Assembly: GCF_040095835.1 (NCBI RefSeq)
Contig: NZ_JBBMFT010000007.1
Location: 51,809 to 115,808, forward strand
Reading direction: 5' to 3'
Length of the DNA: 64,000 bases
Source of the DNA: Flavonifractor hominis
GTDB taxonomy: Bacteria; Bacillota; Clostridia; Oscillospirales; Oscillospiraceae
The notes under the pieces were generated by a model. The model was not told the DNA's origin, made no database searches, and saw nothing but the letters and a program-made list of their open reading frames with translations. How positions within the stretch are numbered: position 1 is the stretch's first letter; every line of letters begins with the position of its first letter. Both the position numbers and the translations under genes were made by a program. Below are positions 54,570 to 63,378 of this stretch, piece after piece.

Positions 54570-55660
54570 AGGGCGGGCTGGACACCCTGGTGCTGCGCCT
54601 CACCAACCGCTGTAATCTGGCCTGCGGCTACTGCTACGCCGGGAGCGGGCCGGCGGGTGAGGATCTCTCCCCCGAGCGGGCGGCAGAGGCCGTGGATCTG
54701 GCCTGCCCGCCGGGGGGAGCCCTGCGCATCCAGTTCACTGGCGGGGAGCCCCTGCTGCGCTGGGACACGGCGGCGAAGGTGCTGGACTTCGGCCGGGCCT
54801 CCGGACGGAGGTTCCACGCCGCCATCCAGACCAACGGCACGCTGCTCACACCGGCGCTCTGCCGGGAGCTGAGGGCCCGGCGGGTGGCCGTGGGGGTGAG
54901 CCTGGACGGGGTGGGCCCGGACAACGCCGCCCGCCGCACCCCGGAGGGGGAGCCCTCCTTCCAGGCGACGGCCCGCGGGCTCCAGACCCTGGCGGCGGCC
55001 GGCATGGCGGCCAACCTGACCGCGGTGGTGTCGGCGGGCAGTGTGCGCGGCCTGGACCGTCTGCTGGACTTCGCCCTGTGGTGCGGCAACGTCCACGGTG
55101 TGGGCCTGGATCTGGTGCGGCCCCAGGGCCGGGGCGCGGGGGCGGGGCTGTCCCCCTCCCCCCAGGCGCTGGCCGAGGGTTTGAACCGCCTGCTGGCCCG
55201 TCACGATCAGCTGGCCCGGCTGGGCCGCCCGGTGCGGCTCAAGGAGCTGGAGCGCCTGCGCCTGCTGCTGCGCACGGGCTGCAGACGGGACTGCTACTGC
55301 AACGCCCAGACCGGGCGCTCCCTGGCGGTGACGCCGGACGGCCGTCTGTGGCCCTGCTCCGCCCTGGCCGGGGCGGAGGGGTGCCTCCTGGGGACGCTGG
55401 GCGCGGGGACGGCCCTGCCGCAGAGTCCCTGCCCCGGGCTGGAACCGCCGGAGGAATGCGCCCGCTGTCCCGCCTTCGGCCTGTGCGGCGGGGGCTGTCC
55501 TGCCGCCCGGCGGGCCGGGCCCTCCCCCCTGGACTGCCAGATGCACCGGAGGATGCTGGAGCACGCCTGCCGGCTGGAGGGGAAATTGGAGTGGTGGAAT
55601 ACGTGGAAAACCGCGTTTCCAGATAGAGAAGAACCAGATGACAAGGAGGAATCGCAATGA
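54566..55660 (+). CDS. Radical SAM/SPASM protein
   Basis: A 364-residue radical SAM enzyme. The 4Fe-4S motif CxxxCxxC is at Cys16, Cys20 and Cys23 (RCNLACGYCYAG); FTGGEPLLRW is the GGE motif. The C-terminal third is Cys-rich (CRRDCYC, LWPCSAL, ECARCPAFGLCGGGC), a SPASM-type domain with auxiliary clusters. Relatives modify peptides (RiPP maturases, sulfatase activases) or tetrapyrroles (AhbC, AhbD, NirJ). No precursor peptide is seen nearby, while chelatase genes sit directly upstream, so a tetrapyrrole substrate is inferred. It overlaps both neighbours by four bases. Confidence 0.85.
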   Translation: MKGGLDTLVLRLTNRCNLACGYCYAGSGPAGEDLSPERAAEAVDLACPPGGALRIQFTGGEPLLRWDTAAKVLDFGRASGRRFHAAIQTNGTLLTPALCRELRARRVAVGVSLDGVGPDNAARRTPEGEPSFQATARGLQTLAAAGMAANLTAVVSAGSVRGLDRLLDFALWCGNVHGVGLDLVRPQGRGAGAGLSPSPQALAEGLNRLLARHDQLARLGRPVRLKELERLRLLLRTGCRRDCYCNAQTGRSLAVTPDGRLWPCSALAGAEGCLLGTLGAGTALPQSPCPGLEPPEECARCPAFGLCGGGCPAARRAGPSPLDCQMHRRMLEHACRLEGKLEWWNTWKTAFPDREEPDDKEESQ

Positions 55661-56841
55661 TACACCATCTGAATCGGGCGGCCGGGCTGTGCCTGACCGC
55701 CGCCCTGCTGCTCACAGCGGCGGGCTGCGGCCAGCAGACTGTGCCGGAGAGTCCCAGCCCGTCCCCCGTGGTGGAGACCGCTGCGGCAGACAAGAACGAC
55801 CTGACCGTGGTGCGCAGCATGGAGCTCCAGTATGCCAACAACTTCGCGGTGGACTACTGTGCCAACGGCTGTAAGATCATCACCGACGGCGCGGGACAGA
55901 AGTTCCTGTGGGTGCCCGAGGGGGGAGAGGCGCCGGACGACACGGGGGACATGACCGTTCTCCAGGCCCCGCTGACCAAGCTGGGCTGCTTCTCCACCAC
56001 CCACGCCACCCTGTTTCACGCCATCGGGGCGCTGGACAAGGTGAGTCTGGTGACCACCGACAAGGATAAATGGCATATCGAGCAGGTTGCCCAGCAGATT
56101 GAGGACGGCACCACCACCTATGTGGGCAAGAACTCCGCCCCCGACTATGAGCTCATCAGCGCCGCCGCGCCCCAGATCATCCTGATCTCCGCCAACACCA
56201 TGCACGGCAGCGACGAGGTGCTGGCCAAGCTGGACGAGCTGGGCATCCCCTACATCGCCGACAGCCAGCACCTGGAGAACCACCCCCTGGGCCGCGTGGA
56301 GTGGGTCAAGCTGGTGGGCGCCCTGCTGGACATGGAGGAGGAGGCCGACGCCTACTTCGACGAAGAGGTGCAGCGGGTGAATGCCGTGGCCGAGAGCGTG
56401 GCCGGGGAGAGTGAGCACCCCACCATCCTCCAGACCTATATCTTCAAGGGTACCGTCTACGTGCGCAATGGCGGCGACTATGTCAACAAGATGCTGGAGC
56501 TGGCCGGCGGCACCTATCCCTTTGCGGAGCTGGAGCCCGGCCAGGGCGGCAACACCAAGATGACCGTGGAGAAGTTCTATCAGGGGGCGGTGGACGCCGA
56601 GATCTTGATCTATGACAACACCAGCGACGTCAGCGTGTCCACCGTGGCAGACATTCTGGCCAACGGGGACTATCTGGCGGATATGAAGGCCATCCAGGAG
56701 GGCAACGTCTGGGGCATCCAGAAGAACTACTGGCAGTCTGCCGACGACGTGGCCACCATGATCGAGGACATTGCCACCATTATCTACCACCCCGAGGACG
56801 CGGATCAGCTCCACTACTTCTATAAGCTGCCCGCCGAATAA
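55657..56841 (+). CDS. FecB/BtuF-like substrate-binding lipoprotein
   Basis: A 394-residue binding protein of the iron-complex/cobalamin class. The signal peptide has a lipobox (LLTAAGC). Two lobes follow, with a start (SMELQYANNFAVDYCANGCKIITDG) shared by a clostridial subgroup of periplasmic-type binders. It should capture the metal chelate or corrinoid outside the cell and pass it to the permease encoded next. The ligand cannot be read from sequence; the riboswitch favours a corrinoid or cobalt compound. The ATG overlaps the radical SAM stop codon. Confidence 0.88.
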   Translation: MIHHLNRAAGLCLTAALLLTAAGCGQQTVPESPSPSPVVETAAADKNDLTVVRSMELQYANNFAVDYCANGCKIITDGAGQKFLWVPEGGEAPDDTGDMTVLQAPLTKLGCFSTTHATLFHAIGALDKVSLVTTDKDKWHIEQVAQQIEDGTTTYVGKNSAPDYELISAAAPQIILISANTMHGSDEVLAKLDELGIPYIADSQHLENHPLGRVEWVKLVGALLDMEEEADAYFDEEVQRVNAVAESVAGESEHPTILQTYIFKGTVYVRNGGDYVNKMLELAGGTYPFAELEPGQGGNTKMTVEKFYQGAVDAEILIYDNTSDVSVSTVADILANGDYLADMKAIQEGNVWGIQKNYWQSADDVATMIEDIATIIYHPEDADQLHYFYKLPAE

Positions 56842-56886
56842 GCCGCGGAGCCCGGCAGGGGAACGCGCGGAAAAGGAGAGAGGCCT

Positions 56887-57900
56887 ATGAGACAACACAC
56901 AAGAAACGCCGTGGGATTTGTTGTGCTGGCAATACTGATGGCCGCCCTGTTTTACTGGAACATCAATACCGGCTCGGTGCATCTGAGCCTGGAGCGCATG
57001 CTCACCCTCCTCCGCTGGGGCAACGACGGCACCACGGAGGGCAATATCCTCTGGAAAATCCGCCTGTCCCGCCTGCTGGGGGCTGCCCTGCTGGGCGGGG
57101 CGCTGTCCATCGCGGGCTTCCTGCTCCAGACCTTTTTCAAAAACCCCATCGCCGGCCCCTTTGTGCTGGGCATCTCCTCCGGCTCCCGCCTGTTTGTGGG
57201 CTTCTTCCTCCTGGCGGCCACCCCCATTGTGACGGAGGGCTTCTCCCCCTACGTCATCTTCCTGGCGGCCTTCGCCGGGGCACTGGCGGCCATGGCTCTG
57301 GTGCTGGCCGTGTCCAGCCGGGTGCAGAACCTAGCCATGCTGCTGGTCATCGGCATGATGATCGGCTACATCTGCGACGCGGGCACCGACTTCATGATCA
57401 CCTTCGCCGAGAGCAGCCAGCTCCAGAATTTCACCATCTGGACGATGGGCAGCTTCTCCGGCATGACCTGGGCCACCCTGGGGGCCTCCGCCCTGATCAC
57501 CATCCCCACGGTGGTGCTGGTGTTTCTCCTGTCCAAGCCCCTGGGGGCCTATCTGCTGGGTGAGAACTACGCCAAGAGCATGGGGGTCAACGTCAAGGGC
57601 TTCCGTGTGGCCCTGATCCTCCTGTCCAGCATCCTGTCGGCCTGCGTCACCGCCTTTGCCGGCCCCATCTCCTTTGTGGGCATCGCCGTGCCCCACATCA
57701 CCCGCCTGATCTTCCGCACCTCCCGGCCCATGGTGCTCATACCGGCCACCTTCCTCACGGGAAGCGTGTTCTGCCTGGCCTGCGACCTCATCGCCCGCAC
57801 GGCCTTTTCCCCCACGGAGCTCACCATCAGCACCGTCACCTCGGTGCTGGGCGCCCCCGTGGTGATCTGGCTGATGATCAAGCGCAGGAGGAATGGCTGA
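56887..57900 (+). CDS. FecCD/BtuC-family permease
   Basis: A 337-residue integral membrane protein with about nine to ten hydrophobic segments. Typical FecCD blocks are present: RLSRLLGAALLGGALSIAGFLLQTFFKNPIAGPFVLGISSG and GPISFVGIAVPHITRLI, the ATPase-coupling region. It forms the pore of the importer with the binding protein and the ATPase, and covers iron-siderophore, heme and cobalamin uptake systems. AAAAGGAGAGAGGCCT precedes the ATG. Its stop overlaps the ATPase start by one base. Confidence 0.94.
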   Translation: MRQHTRNAVGFVVLAILMAALFYWNINTGSVHLSLERMLTLLRWGNDGTTEGNILWKIRLSRLLGAALLGGALSIAGFLLQTFFKNPIAGPFVLGISSGSRLFVGFFLLAATPIVTEGFSPYVIFLAAFAGALAAMALVLAVSSRVQNLAMLLVIGMMIGYICDAGTDFMITFAESSQLQNFTIWTMGSFSGMTWATLGASALITIPTVVLVFLLSKPLGAYLLGENYAKSMGVNVKGFRVALILLSSILSACVTAFAGPISFVGIAVPHITRLIFRTSRPMVLIPATFLTGSVFCLACDLIARTAFSPTELTISTVTSVLGAPVVIWLMIKRRRNG

Positions 57901-59144
57901 TGTATTTTGAGACCCAGAAGCTGTCGGTGGGCTACCATCGCCGGCCCCTCATCGAGGACATCGATATCGGCATCTGGCAGGGGGGCATTCTCTGCCTGAT
58001 CGGCCCCAATGGCTCCGGCAAATCCACCATCCTGCGCAGCATCACCCGCCATCTGACAAAGCTGGGCGGCGTGGTGGCCATCGGCGGCCGGGATTTGGAC
58101 GGCATGAGCGACAAGGAGCTGGCCCGCCACGTGTCGGTGGTGCTCACCGACCGCATCGAGCCGGAGCTCATGACCTGCTGGGAGGTGGTGGCCGCCGGGC
58201 GCTACCCCTACACCAACCACTTCGGAAAGCTCTCCAGGGAGGATCAGCGCATCGTGGAGGACTCCATGGCCCGGGTCAACGCTCTGGAGCTGCGGGAGCA
58301 GCGGTTTACCGAACTCAGCGACGGCCAGAAGCAGCGGGTGCTGCTGGCCCGGGCCCTGTGCCAGCAGCCGGAGGTGATCGTCCTGGACGAGCCCACCAGC
58401 TATCTGGACATCCGCCACAAGATCGAGCTGCTGGACATCCTCCGGGAGATGACCGCCAGCCGGGGGCTGTCCGTGGTGCTCTCCCTCCACGAGGTGGATC
58501 TGGCCACCAAGCTGGCCGACGTGGTGGTGCTGGTAAAGGATAACGCCATCTTCCGCTGCGGCGCGCCGGAGGACGTACTGGATGACGACACCATCCGCCA
58601 GCTCTACGATATCCACGACGGCAGCTTCAACCTGCTGCTGGGCAGCGTGGAGCTGTGCGGCGCGGCAGGGGAGCCGCGGGTATTCGTGGTGCCCGGAGAA
58701 GGCAGAGGGGCCCCCTGCTTCCGGGCCCTGCAAAAGAGGGGGCTCCCCTTTGCCACCGGGATTCTCCAGCGGTGTGACGTGGACTGGGCGGTGGCGGAGA
58801 CCCTGGCCGCCCGCCGGTATGAGGCGGAGAGCTTTTCCCCTCCCGCGCCGGACACCCTGCGCGCCGCGGTGGCGGCGGCCTGTTCGTCCGCCTGTGTGGT
58901 GGACAGCGGGGCCGCCATCGGCCCCTACAACCGGGAGAATCTGGAGCTGCTGCGGGCGGCGGCCGGGGCGGGGGTGCCGGTGCTCACCCTGCGGAGGGAG
59001 CGGCTGGAGAGCCTGGAGGCCGCCCGGCCATTTGACACCGTCCGGGCCCTGATGGACGAGGCCGCCCGCCTGGCGGCCGGAAAGGGGGGAGGGGTGTGTC
59101 CCTCGTCTGGCGCTGCCTCAGGCGCTATCGCTGGTACTGTCTGA
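57900..59144 (+). CDS. FecE/BtuD-like ABC ATPase with C-terminal extension
   Basis: A 414-residue importer ATPase. Walker A (GPNGSGKST), signature (LSDGQKQRVLLARAL) and Walker B (VIVLDEPTSYLDI) are all intact in the first about 230 residues. About 160 further residues (from VELCGAAGEPRVFVVPGEGRG on) form an extra domain not present in standard FecE or BtuD; it looks like a small alpha/beta regulatory or nucleotide/ligand-binding domain. Similar extended ATPases occur in some Clostridia and methanogens. Its end overlaps the next gene by 49 bases. Confidence 0.9.
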   Translation: MYFETQKLSVGYHRRPLIEDIDIGIWQGGILCLIGPNGSGKSTILRSITRHLTKLGGVVAIGGRDLDGMSDKELARHVSVVLTDRIEPELMTCWEVVAAGRYPYTNHFGKLSREDQRIVEDSMARVNALELREQRFTELSDGQKQRVLLARALCQQPEVIVLDEPTSYLDIRHKIELLDILREMTASRGLSVVLSLHEVDLATKLADVVVLVKDNAIFRCGAPEDVLDDDTIRQLYDIHDGSFNLLLGSVELCGAAGEPRVFVVPGEGRGAPCFRALQKRGLPFATGILQRCDVDWAVAETLAARRYEAESFSPPAPDTLRAAVAAACSSACVVDSGAAIGPYNRENLELLRAAAGAGVPVLTLRRERLESLEAARPFDTVRALMDEAARLAAGKGGGVCPSSGAASGAIAGTV

Positions 59145-60817
59145 CGGCCCTCCTGTTTGTCCTGCTGGAGGCCAACTGTGAACTGCTGCTGCCTACCCTG
59201 ATGGCGCGGATGATCGACGAGGGGGTGCGCACGGGGGAACTGGGCCGCGTCCTGGAGCTGGGGGGCTGGATGGCGGTGGCGGCCCTGGCGGGCATCCTGT
59301 GCGTGCTGGTGCGCAACTTCTGCTCCGGCACGGCCTCCCAGCGGTTTGGGGCCGAGCTCCGCCGGACGCTGTTTGCCAAATGCCTCCGCCTGACCGAGGG
59401 GGGCGTGGATCAGCTCGGGAGCGGCGCCCTGGTCACGCGGATGTCCAGCGACTGTGACCAGCTCTCCAGATCGGTGAACTCCGCCCTGCGCATTGGTGTC
59501 AAGGCCCCCGCCCTGTGCGTGGGCAGCGTGGTCTATGCCATGGGGCTGGACATGGGGCTGAGCTGGATTGTGCTGGCGGTGGTGCTGGGGGTGACGGCTC
59601 TCATCACGGCCTATCTGGCGGAGAGCGGCCGGCGCTTCCGCCGGGTGCGGGAGGCCATGGACCGGGTCAACACCACCGTGGAGGAATTTCTGCGCGGCAT
59701 CCGCCTCATCCGGGCCCTGGGGCGGGAGGAGTGGGAAAACCGCCGCTTTCAGGCGTCCAACGGAGAGCTGGAGGAGTCCGGCATCCGGCTTCAGCTCCTG
59801 TCGGCCTGGTTCGCCCCCCTGGTCACCCTCACTGTCAACCTGGGCATCGCGGCGGTGCTGTGGGCGGCGGGGTGCGGCGGGGCAGAGGCGGGCACGGTGT
59901 CCGCCCTCGTCACCTATATGACCCAGATGCTCACCTCCCTGATGACTCTCATTGACGTGTTCAAGCTGCTCATCCGGGCCAGAACCTCCGTCCGGCGGGT
60001 GGAGGAGGTGCTGGCTCTCCCGGAGGAGGGAACCCTGGAGGGGCCGGAGGAGACAGGCGTGGAGGAGCCGGTGCTGGAGCTGCGCCATGTGACCTTCGCC
60101 TACCCCGGGGGAAGCGGCGTGCCCGCCCTGCAGGACATCTCCTTCACACTGCGGCGGGGGGAGCGGCTGGCGGTGGTGGGTCCCACCGGCGCGGGCAAGA
60201 CCACCCTGGCCTGGCTGTGCGCCCGGCTCTATGAGCCCCAGAAGGGAGAGCTGTACCTGGGCGGGCGGCCCATGAGTCGCCTTCCCCTGGTGCGGGTGCG
60301 GCGGCAGGTGGTGGTGGCCGCCCAGCGGAGCGCCCTCTTTTCCGGCACCATCCGGGAAAATCTGTCCATGGGTGACCGGGGCGCGGGGGAGGCACAGCTC
60401 TGTGCCGCCCTGGAGACTGCTCAGGCCGCCGACTTCGTGGCGGAGGCCGGCGGCCTGGACGCCGTGCTAGTTCAGGGGGGCGTCAACCTCTCCGGGGGAC
60501 AGCGGCAGCGGCTCTCTCTGGCCCGGGCTCTAGTGCGGGGAGGCGCGGTGCTGGTGCTGGATGACTGTACCAGCGCCCTGGACCCGGCCACTGAGCGGAG
60601 GGTGCTGGATGGATTGGAGCGGCGGCCGGGGCAGGCGGTGCTCCACATCACTCAGAAGGTGCGCGCGGCCCGCACGGCAGATCGGATCCTGGTGCTGGAG
60701 GAGGGGAGGCAGGTGGGTCTGGGCACTCACCGGAGCCTGCTGGACACCTGCCCCACCTACCGGGAAATCTGGGCCTCTCAGGCCCCGGAAGAGGAGGGAG
60801 AAGATGGCACACGGTGA
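59096..60817 (+). CDS. ABC exporter half-transporter, degenerate ATPase site
   Basis: A 573-residue protein with a six-helix membrane domain (about 1-310) fused to an ATPase domain. Walker A (GPTGAGKTT) and LSGGQRQR are good, but the residue after Walker B is Asp not Glu (LVLDDCTSALD), and the switch His is replaced by Gln (HITQKV). Such sites are hydrolysis-poor and mark one half of heterodimeric exporters (TmrAB, BmrCD type). The start is GTG at 59096 with GGGGGGAGGGG upstream. Overlaps the next half-transporter gene by 14 bases. Confidence 0.88.
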   Translation: MSLVWRCLRRYRWYCLTALLFVLLEANCELLLPTLMARMIDEGVRTGELGRVLELGGWMAVAALAGILCVLVRNFCSGTASQRFGAELRRTLFAKCLRLTEGGVDQLGSGALVTRMSSDCDQLSRSVNSALRIGVKAPALCVGSVVYAMGLDMGLSWIVLAVVLGVTALITAYLAESGRRFRRVREAMDRVNTTVEEFLRGIRLIRALGREEWENRRFQASNGELEESGIRLQLLSAWFAPLVTLTVNLGIAAVLWAAGCGGAEAGTVSALVTYMTQMLTSLMTLIDVFKLLIRARTSVRRVEEVLALPEEGTLEGPEETGVEEPVLELRHVTFAYPGGSGVPALQDISFTLRRGERLAVVGPTGAGKTTLAWLCARLYEPQKGELYLGGRPMSRLPLVRVRRQVVVAAQRSALFSGTIRENLSMGDRGAGEAQLCAALETAQAADFVAEAGGLDAVLVQGGVNLSGGQRQRLSLARALVRGGAVLVLDDCTSALDPATERRVLDGLERRPGQAVLHITQKVRAARTADRILVLEEGRQVGLGTHRSLLDTCPTYREIWASQAPEEEGEDGTR

Positions 60818-62612
60818 AGCGTCCGGCGGCCCTGTGCTGCCTCCCCAGCGGCGGAGCCTCCAGCAGCGCTTCGGCCCCCACGCCAGGGCCAGGGACGGGC
60901 GGGGCACCGTGCGGCGGCTCCTGGCCCTCTACGCCCGCTGGGGCAGGGAGCTGCTGCTGGTGGTGTGCCTTACCCTGCTCTCCACCGGGGCGGCCCTGGC
61001 GGTACCCTATCTGCTGGGACGGGCGGTGGACTGCTTTCTGCCTTGGGGCGGCGTGGAGCGTGCCGCTCTGTCAGTGCTGCTGCCCACTCTGGCAGGGGCC
61101 GCGGCGGCACAGTGGCTCGGCAACTGGGGCCGACGCCGCTGGATGGAGATCCTCTCCCAGCGGATGGTGGCCCGCATCCGGAGGGAGTGCTTTGCCAAGC
61201 TGGGGCGGCTGCCCCTGTCCTACTTTGACCGCCACCCCCATGGGGATACCATGAACCGCCTGGTCAGCGATGCCGACAACGTCAGCACCGTGGCGGCTGA
61301 GACGGTGACTCAGCTCCTGTCCAGCCTGCTGATGGTGGCGGGGGCGTTGGCCATCATGGCGGCCCTCAGCCCGCTGCTCACTCTGACGGCCCTGGCAACT
61401 GTGCCGGTGATCGCCCTGTGCACCCGCCTGATCTCCCGGCGGAGCAGGACGCTCTACCGCCGGCAGGCCGATGAGCTGGGCCGCCTGAGCGGCCTGGTGC
61501 AGGAGTCCCTCTCCAACAGCCGCACGGTGAAGCTCTACCACCAGCAGGAAGAGCTGTTGGCGCGGTTTGACCAGATGAACGGGGCGCTGTGCGCCACATC
61601 GGTGAAGGCGCAGATCTGCGCCGGCCTGCTCAGCCCGCTGGTGAACATGGTCAACAACCTGGGCTTTGCCCTGATCGCCTGCGCCGGGGGCGTGCTGGCC
61701 CTCCGCGGCGCGGTGAGCGTTGGGCTGGTGGTCAGCTTCCTGGGCTACTCCCGGCAGTTGGGGCGGCCCCTGAACAGCATTGCCGCCCTCTTTTCCAGCA
61801 TTCAGCAGGCCGTCGCTGGGGCCGAGCGGCTCTTTGAGATTTTGGACGAGCCGGAGCTGCCCCCCGATGTCCCGGGTGCAGTCTCACCCCGGACGGTGCG
61901 GGGAGAGGTGTCCTTTGCGGATGTGTCCTTCTCCTATGAGCCGGACAGGCCGGTGCTGGAGCATGTGAGCTTCCGCGTCAGGGCAGGGGAGGTGGCCGCA
62001 TTTGTGGGGGAGACCGGCGCGGGCAAGACCACCCTGGTCAACCTGCTGATCCGGGCCTATGAGCCGACGGCGGGGGAGATCCGGCTGGACGGCGTGCCCC
62101 TCGGTCGGTACAGCCGGGAAGGACTGAGCCGGTGCTTCTCCGTGGTGCTCCAGGAGACCGTCTTTTTCCGCGGCACGGTGCTGGACAATCTGCGCTATGC
62201 CCGCCCGGAGGCCACGGAGGCGGAGGTTGTCCATGCGGCAAAACTGGCCCATGCCCACGGTTTCATCCAGCGCCTGCCCCAGGGGTACCAAACCCTCATG
62301 TCGGGGGCGGCCGGGGAATTCAGCCAGGGGCAGTACCAGCTTTTGGCCATGGCCCGGGCCCTGGTGAGCCGGGCGCCTATCCTCATCCTGGACGAGGCCA
62401 CCAGCAGTGTGGATACTACCACGGAGCAGCGGCTCCAGCAGGCCACCCTCCGCCTGCTGGAGGGCCGCACCTGCTTCCTGATCGCCCACCGTCCCTCCAC
62501 CATCCGCCGGGCCGACCGCATCTTTGTGGTGGGGGAGCGGGGGATCGTGGAGTCCGGCACATATGATGAACTGATGAAAAAGCGAGGAGTTTATTGGAGT
62601 GTGCTTCAATGA
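60804..62612 (+). CDS. ABC exporter half-transporter, catalytic half
   Basis: A 602-residue partner of the preceding protein. The membrane domain (about 40-330) includes the coupling segment RLPLSYFDRHPHGDTMNRLVSDADN. The ATPase has Walker A (GETGAGKTT), a canonical Walker B with catalytic Glu (LILDEATSSVD) and the switch His (IAHRPS), but an altered signature, FSQGQYQ. So the pair splits good and poor sites in the way expected of a heterodimer. It may export a modified compound made by the operon or a drug; the substrate is unknown. The ATG follows GAGGAGGGAG. Last gene of the element. Confidence 0.9.
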   Translation: MAHGEASGGPVLPPQRRSLQQRFGPHARARDGRGTVRRLLALYARWGRELLLVVCLTLLSTGAALAVPYLLGRAVDCFLPWGGVERAALSVLLPTLAGAAAAQWLGNWGRRRWMEILSQRMVARIRRECFAKLGRLPLSYFDRHPHGDTMNRLVSDADNVSTVAAETVTQLLSSLLMVAGALAIMAALSPLLTLTALATVPVIALCTRLISRRSRTLYRRQADELGRLSGLVQESLSNSRTVKLYHQQEELLARFDQMNGALCATSVKAQICAGLLSPLVNMVNNLGFALIACAGGVLALRGAVSVGLVVSFLGYSRQLGRPLNSIAALFSSIQQAVAGAERLFEILDEPELPPDVPGAVSPRTVRGEVSFADVSFSYEPDRPVLEHVSFRVRAGEVAAFVGETGAGKTTLVNLLIRAYEPTAGEIRLDGVPLGRYSREGLSRCFSVVLQETVFFRGTVLDNLRYARPEATEAEVVHAAKLAHAHGFIQRLPQGYQTLMSGAAGEFSQGQYQLLAMARALVSRAPILILDEATSSVDTTTEQRLQQATLRLLEGRTCFLIAHRPSTIRRADRIFVVGERGIVESGTYDELMKKRGVYWSVLQ

Positions 62613-62860
62613 ATCAGTCGTTTTGAATGTAATTTATGACCAGCAGGCCATTGTTCTTTTGACCTTGCGCCTCCGTTGGGGTGTTTTGTCTTATAGTGAC
62701 GAATTTCTGATAACGTGTTGCTACTTTGACCCATGACTTGACCCAGAACGGGAAAAATCCCAGCGGAGCAGGCAGCATACGACCTCCGGGATTTGGCAGT
62801 TTTCTGGAACGAAAAGGGTCGGAAAGCACTTGAAATCAAAGGATTGAACTGCCGGTAGCA
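62613..62860. other. Right end of the element, no gene
   Basis: No credible gene. It contains the paired TGACCCA motif at 62727-62752 and ends at the tRNA 3'-half copy. Short minus-strand frames here are antisense to the attachment region. Confidence 0.55.
62727..62752. repeat. Paired TGACCCA repeats, right end (arm-site candidate)
   Basis: Two TGACCCA heptamers 12 bases apart, then ACGGGA, matching the left-end set at 45565-45590. Confidence 0.5.
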
Positions 62861-62906
62861 GCTCATAACCCGGAGGTCGTAGGTTCAAATCCTGCCCCCG
62901 CAACCA
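62861..62906 (+). repeat. Right attachment site (displaced tRNA-fMet 3' half)
   Basis: Covers the anticodon CAT, the 3' side of the anticodon stem, the T-arm and CCA of an initiator tRNA, but no D-arm or acceptor 5' side, so it is not a gene. Probably the original chromosomal 3' end displaced by integration. Confidence 0.8.
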
Positions 62907-62946
62907 GAAAAAGTACCGCAATCCGTTGGATTGCGGTACTTTTTAT
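62907..62946 (+). terminator. Terminator after the displaced tRNA end
   Basis: AAAAAGTACCGCAATCC, loop GTT, GGATTGCGGTACTTTTT. It fits as the former terminator of the tRNA operon and may now end the chelatase operon. Confidence 0.88.
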
Positions 62947-63317
62947 ACTTTTTGAGTCTTTCTATTTTTGCGTTTCTAACACATTTCTAACACTCTGGTT
63001 CTAAATGGAATGGATCCCTGATTGCGGATGGAATAGGTTTAAAAGAAAAAACACAAATGTACAGATGTATACGGTTTTGCTACATATAATAATGCATGTA
63101 AATTTTTAAATGAAAAGTTTCATTTTATGTAACTGCAATGTGGCAGCAAACTTACTTTATACAAACTGCCAAAGAAATATAGAAACAAAATTGAACTATA
63201 TCTGCTATATAATGAATAATAAATGTAAATTTCAATCCATTTAAAGGAGTAATACATTTTAATAAAGAAATAAAAATATGCAATATACACAAAATAGTTT
63301 GATTATACAAAAACGGG

Positions 63318-63346
63318 TTGACAGATTTGTAAAAAAATATTAGCAT
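63318..63346 (+). promoter_or_regulatory. Promoter of the LacI-type regulator
   Basis: TTGACA, a 17-base spacer, TAGCAT. The -10 box is weak. Confidence 0.5.
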
Positions 63347-63358
63347 ACTAGTAAACAA

Positions 63359-63378
63359 AAAGGCACCATGGTGCCTTT
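63359..63378. promoter_or_regulatory. 20-base palindrome, operator candidate
   Basis: AAAGGCACC ATGG.. perfect inverted repeat centred in CCATGG, between the promoter and the regulator gene. LacI-type proteins often bind such sites to control themselves. Confidence 0.45.

Noticed and set aside
62861..62906. A third tRNA gene
   Set aside because: Only the 3' half is present; there is no D-arm and no 5' acceptor strand.
62721..62921. Minus-strand frame with GQDLNLRPPGYE
   Set aside because: The same tRNA artefact, here from the displaced tRNA 3' half.
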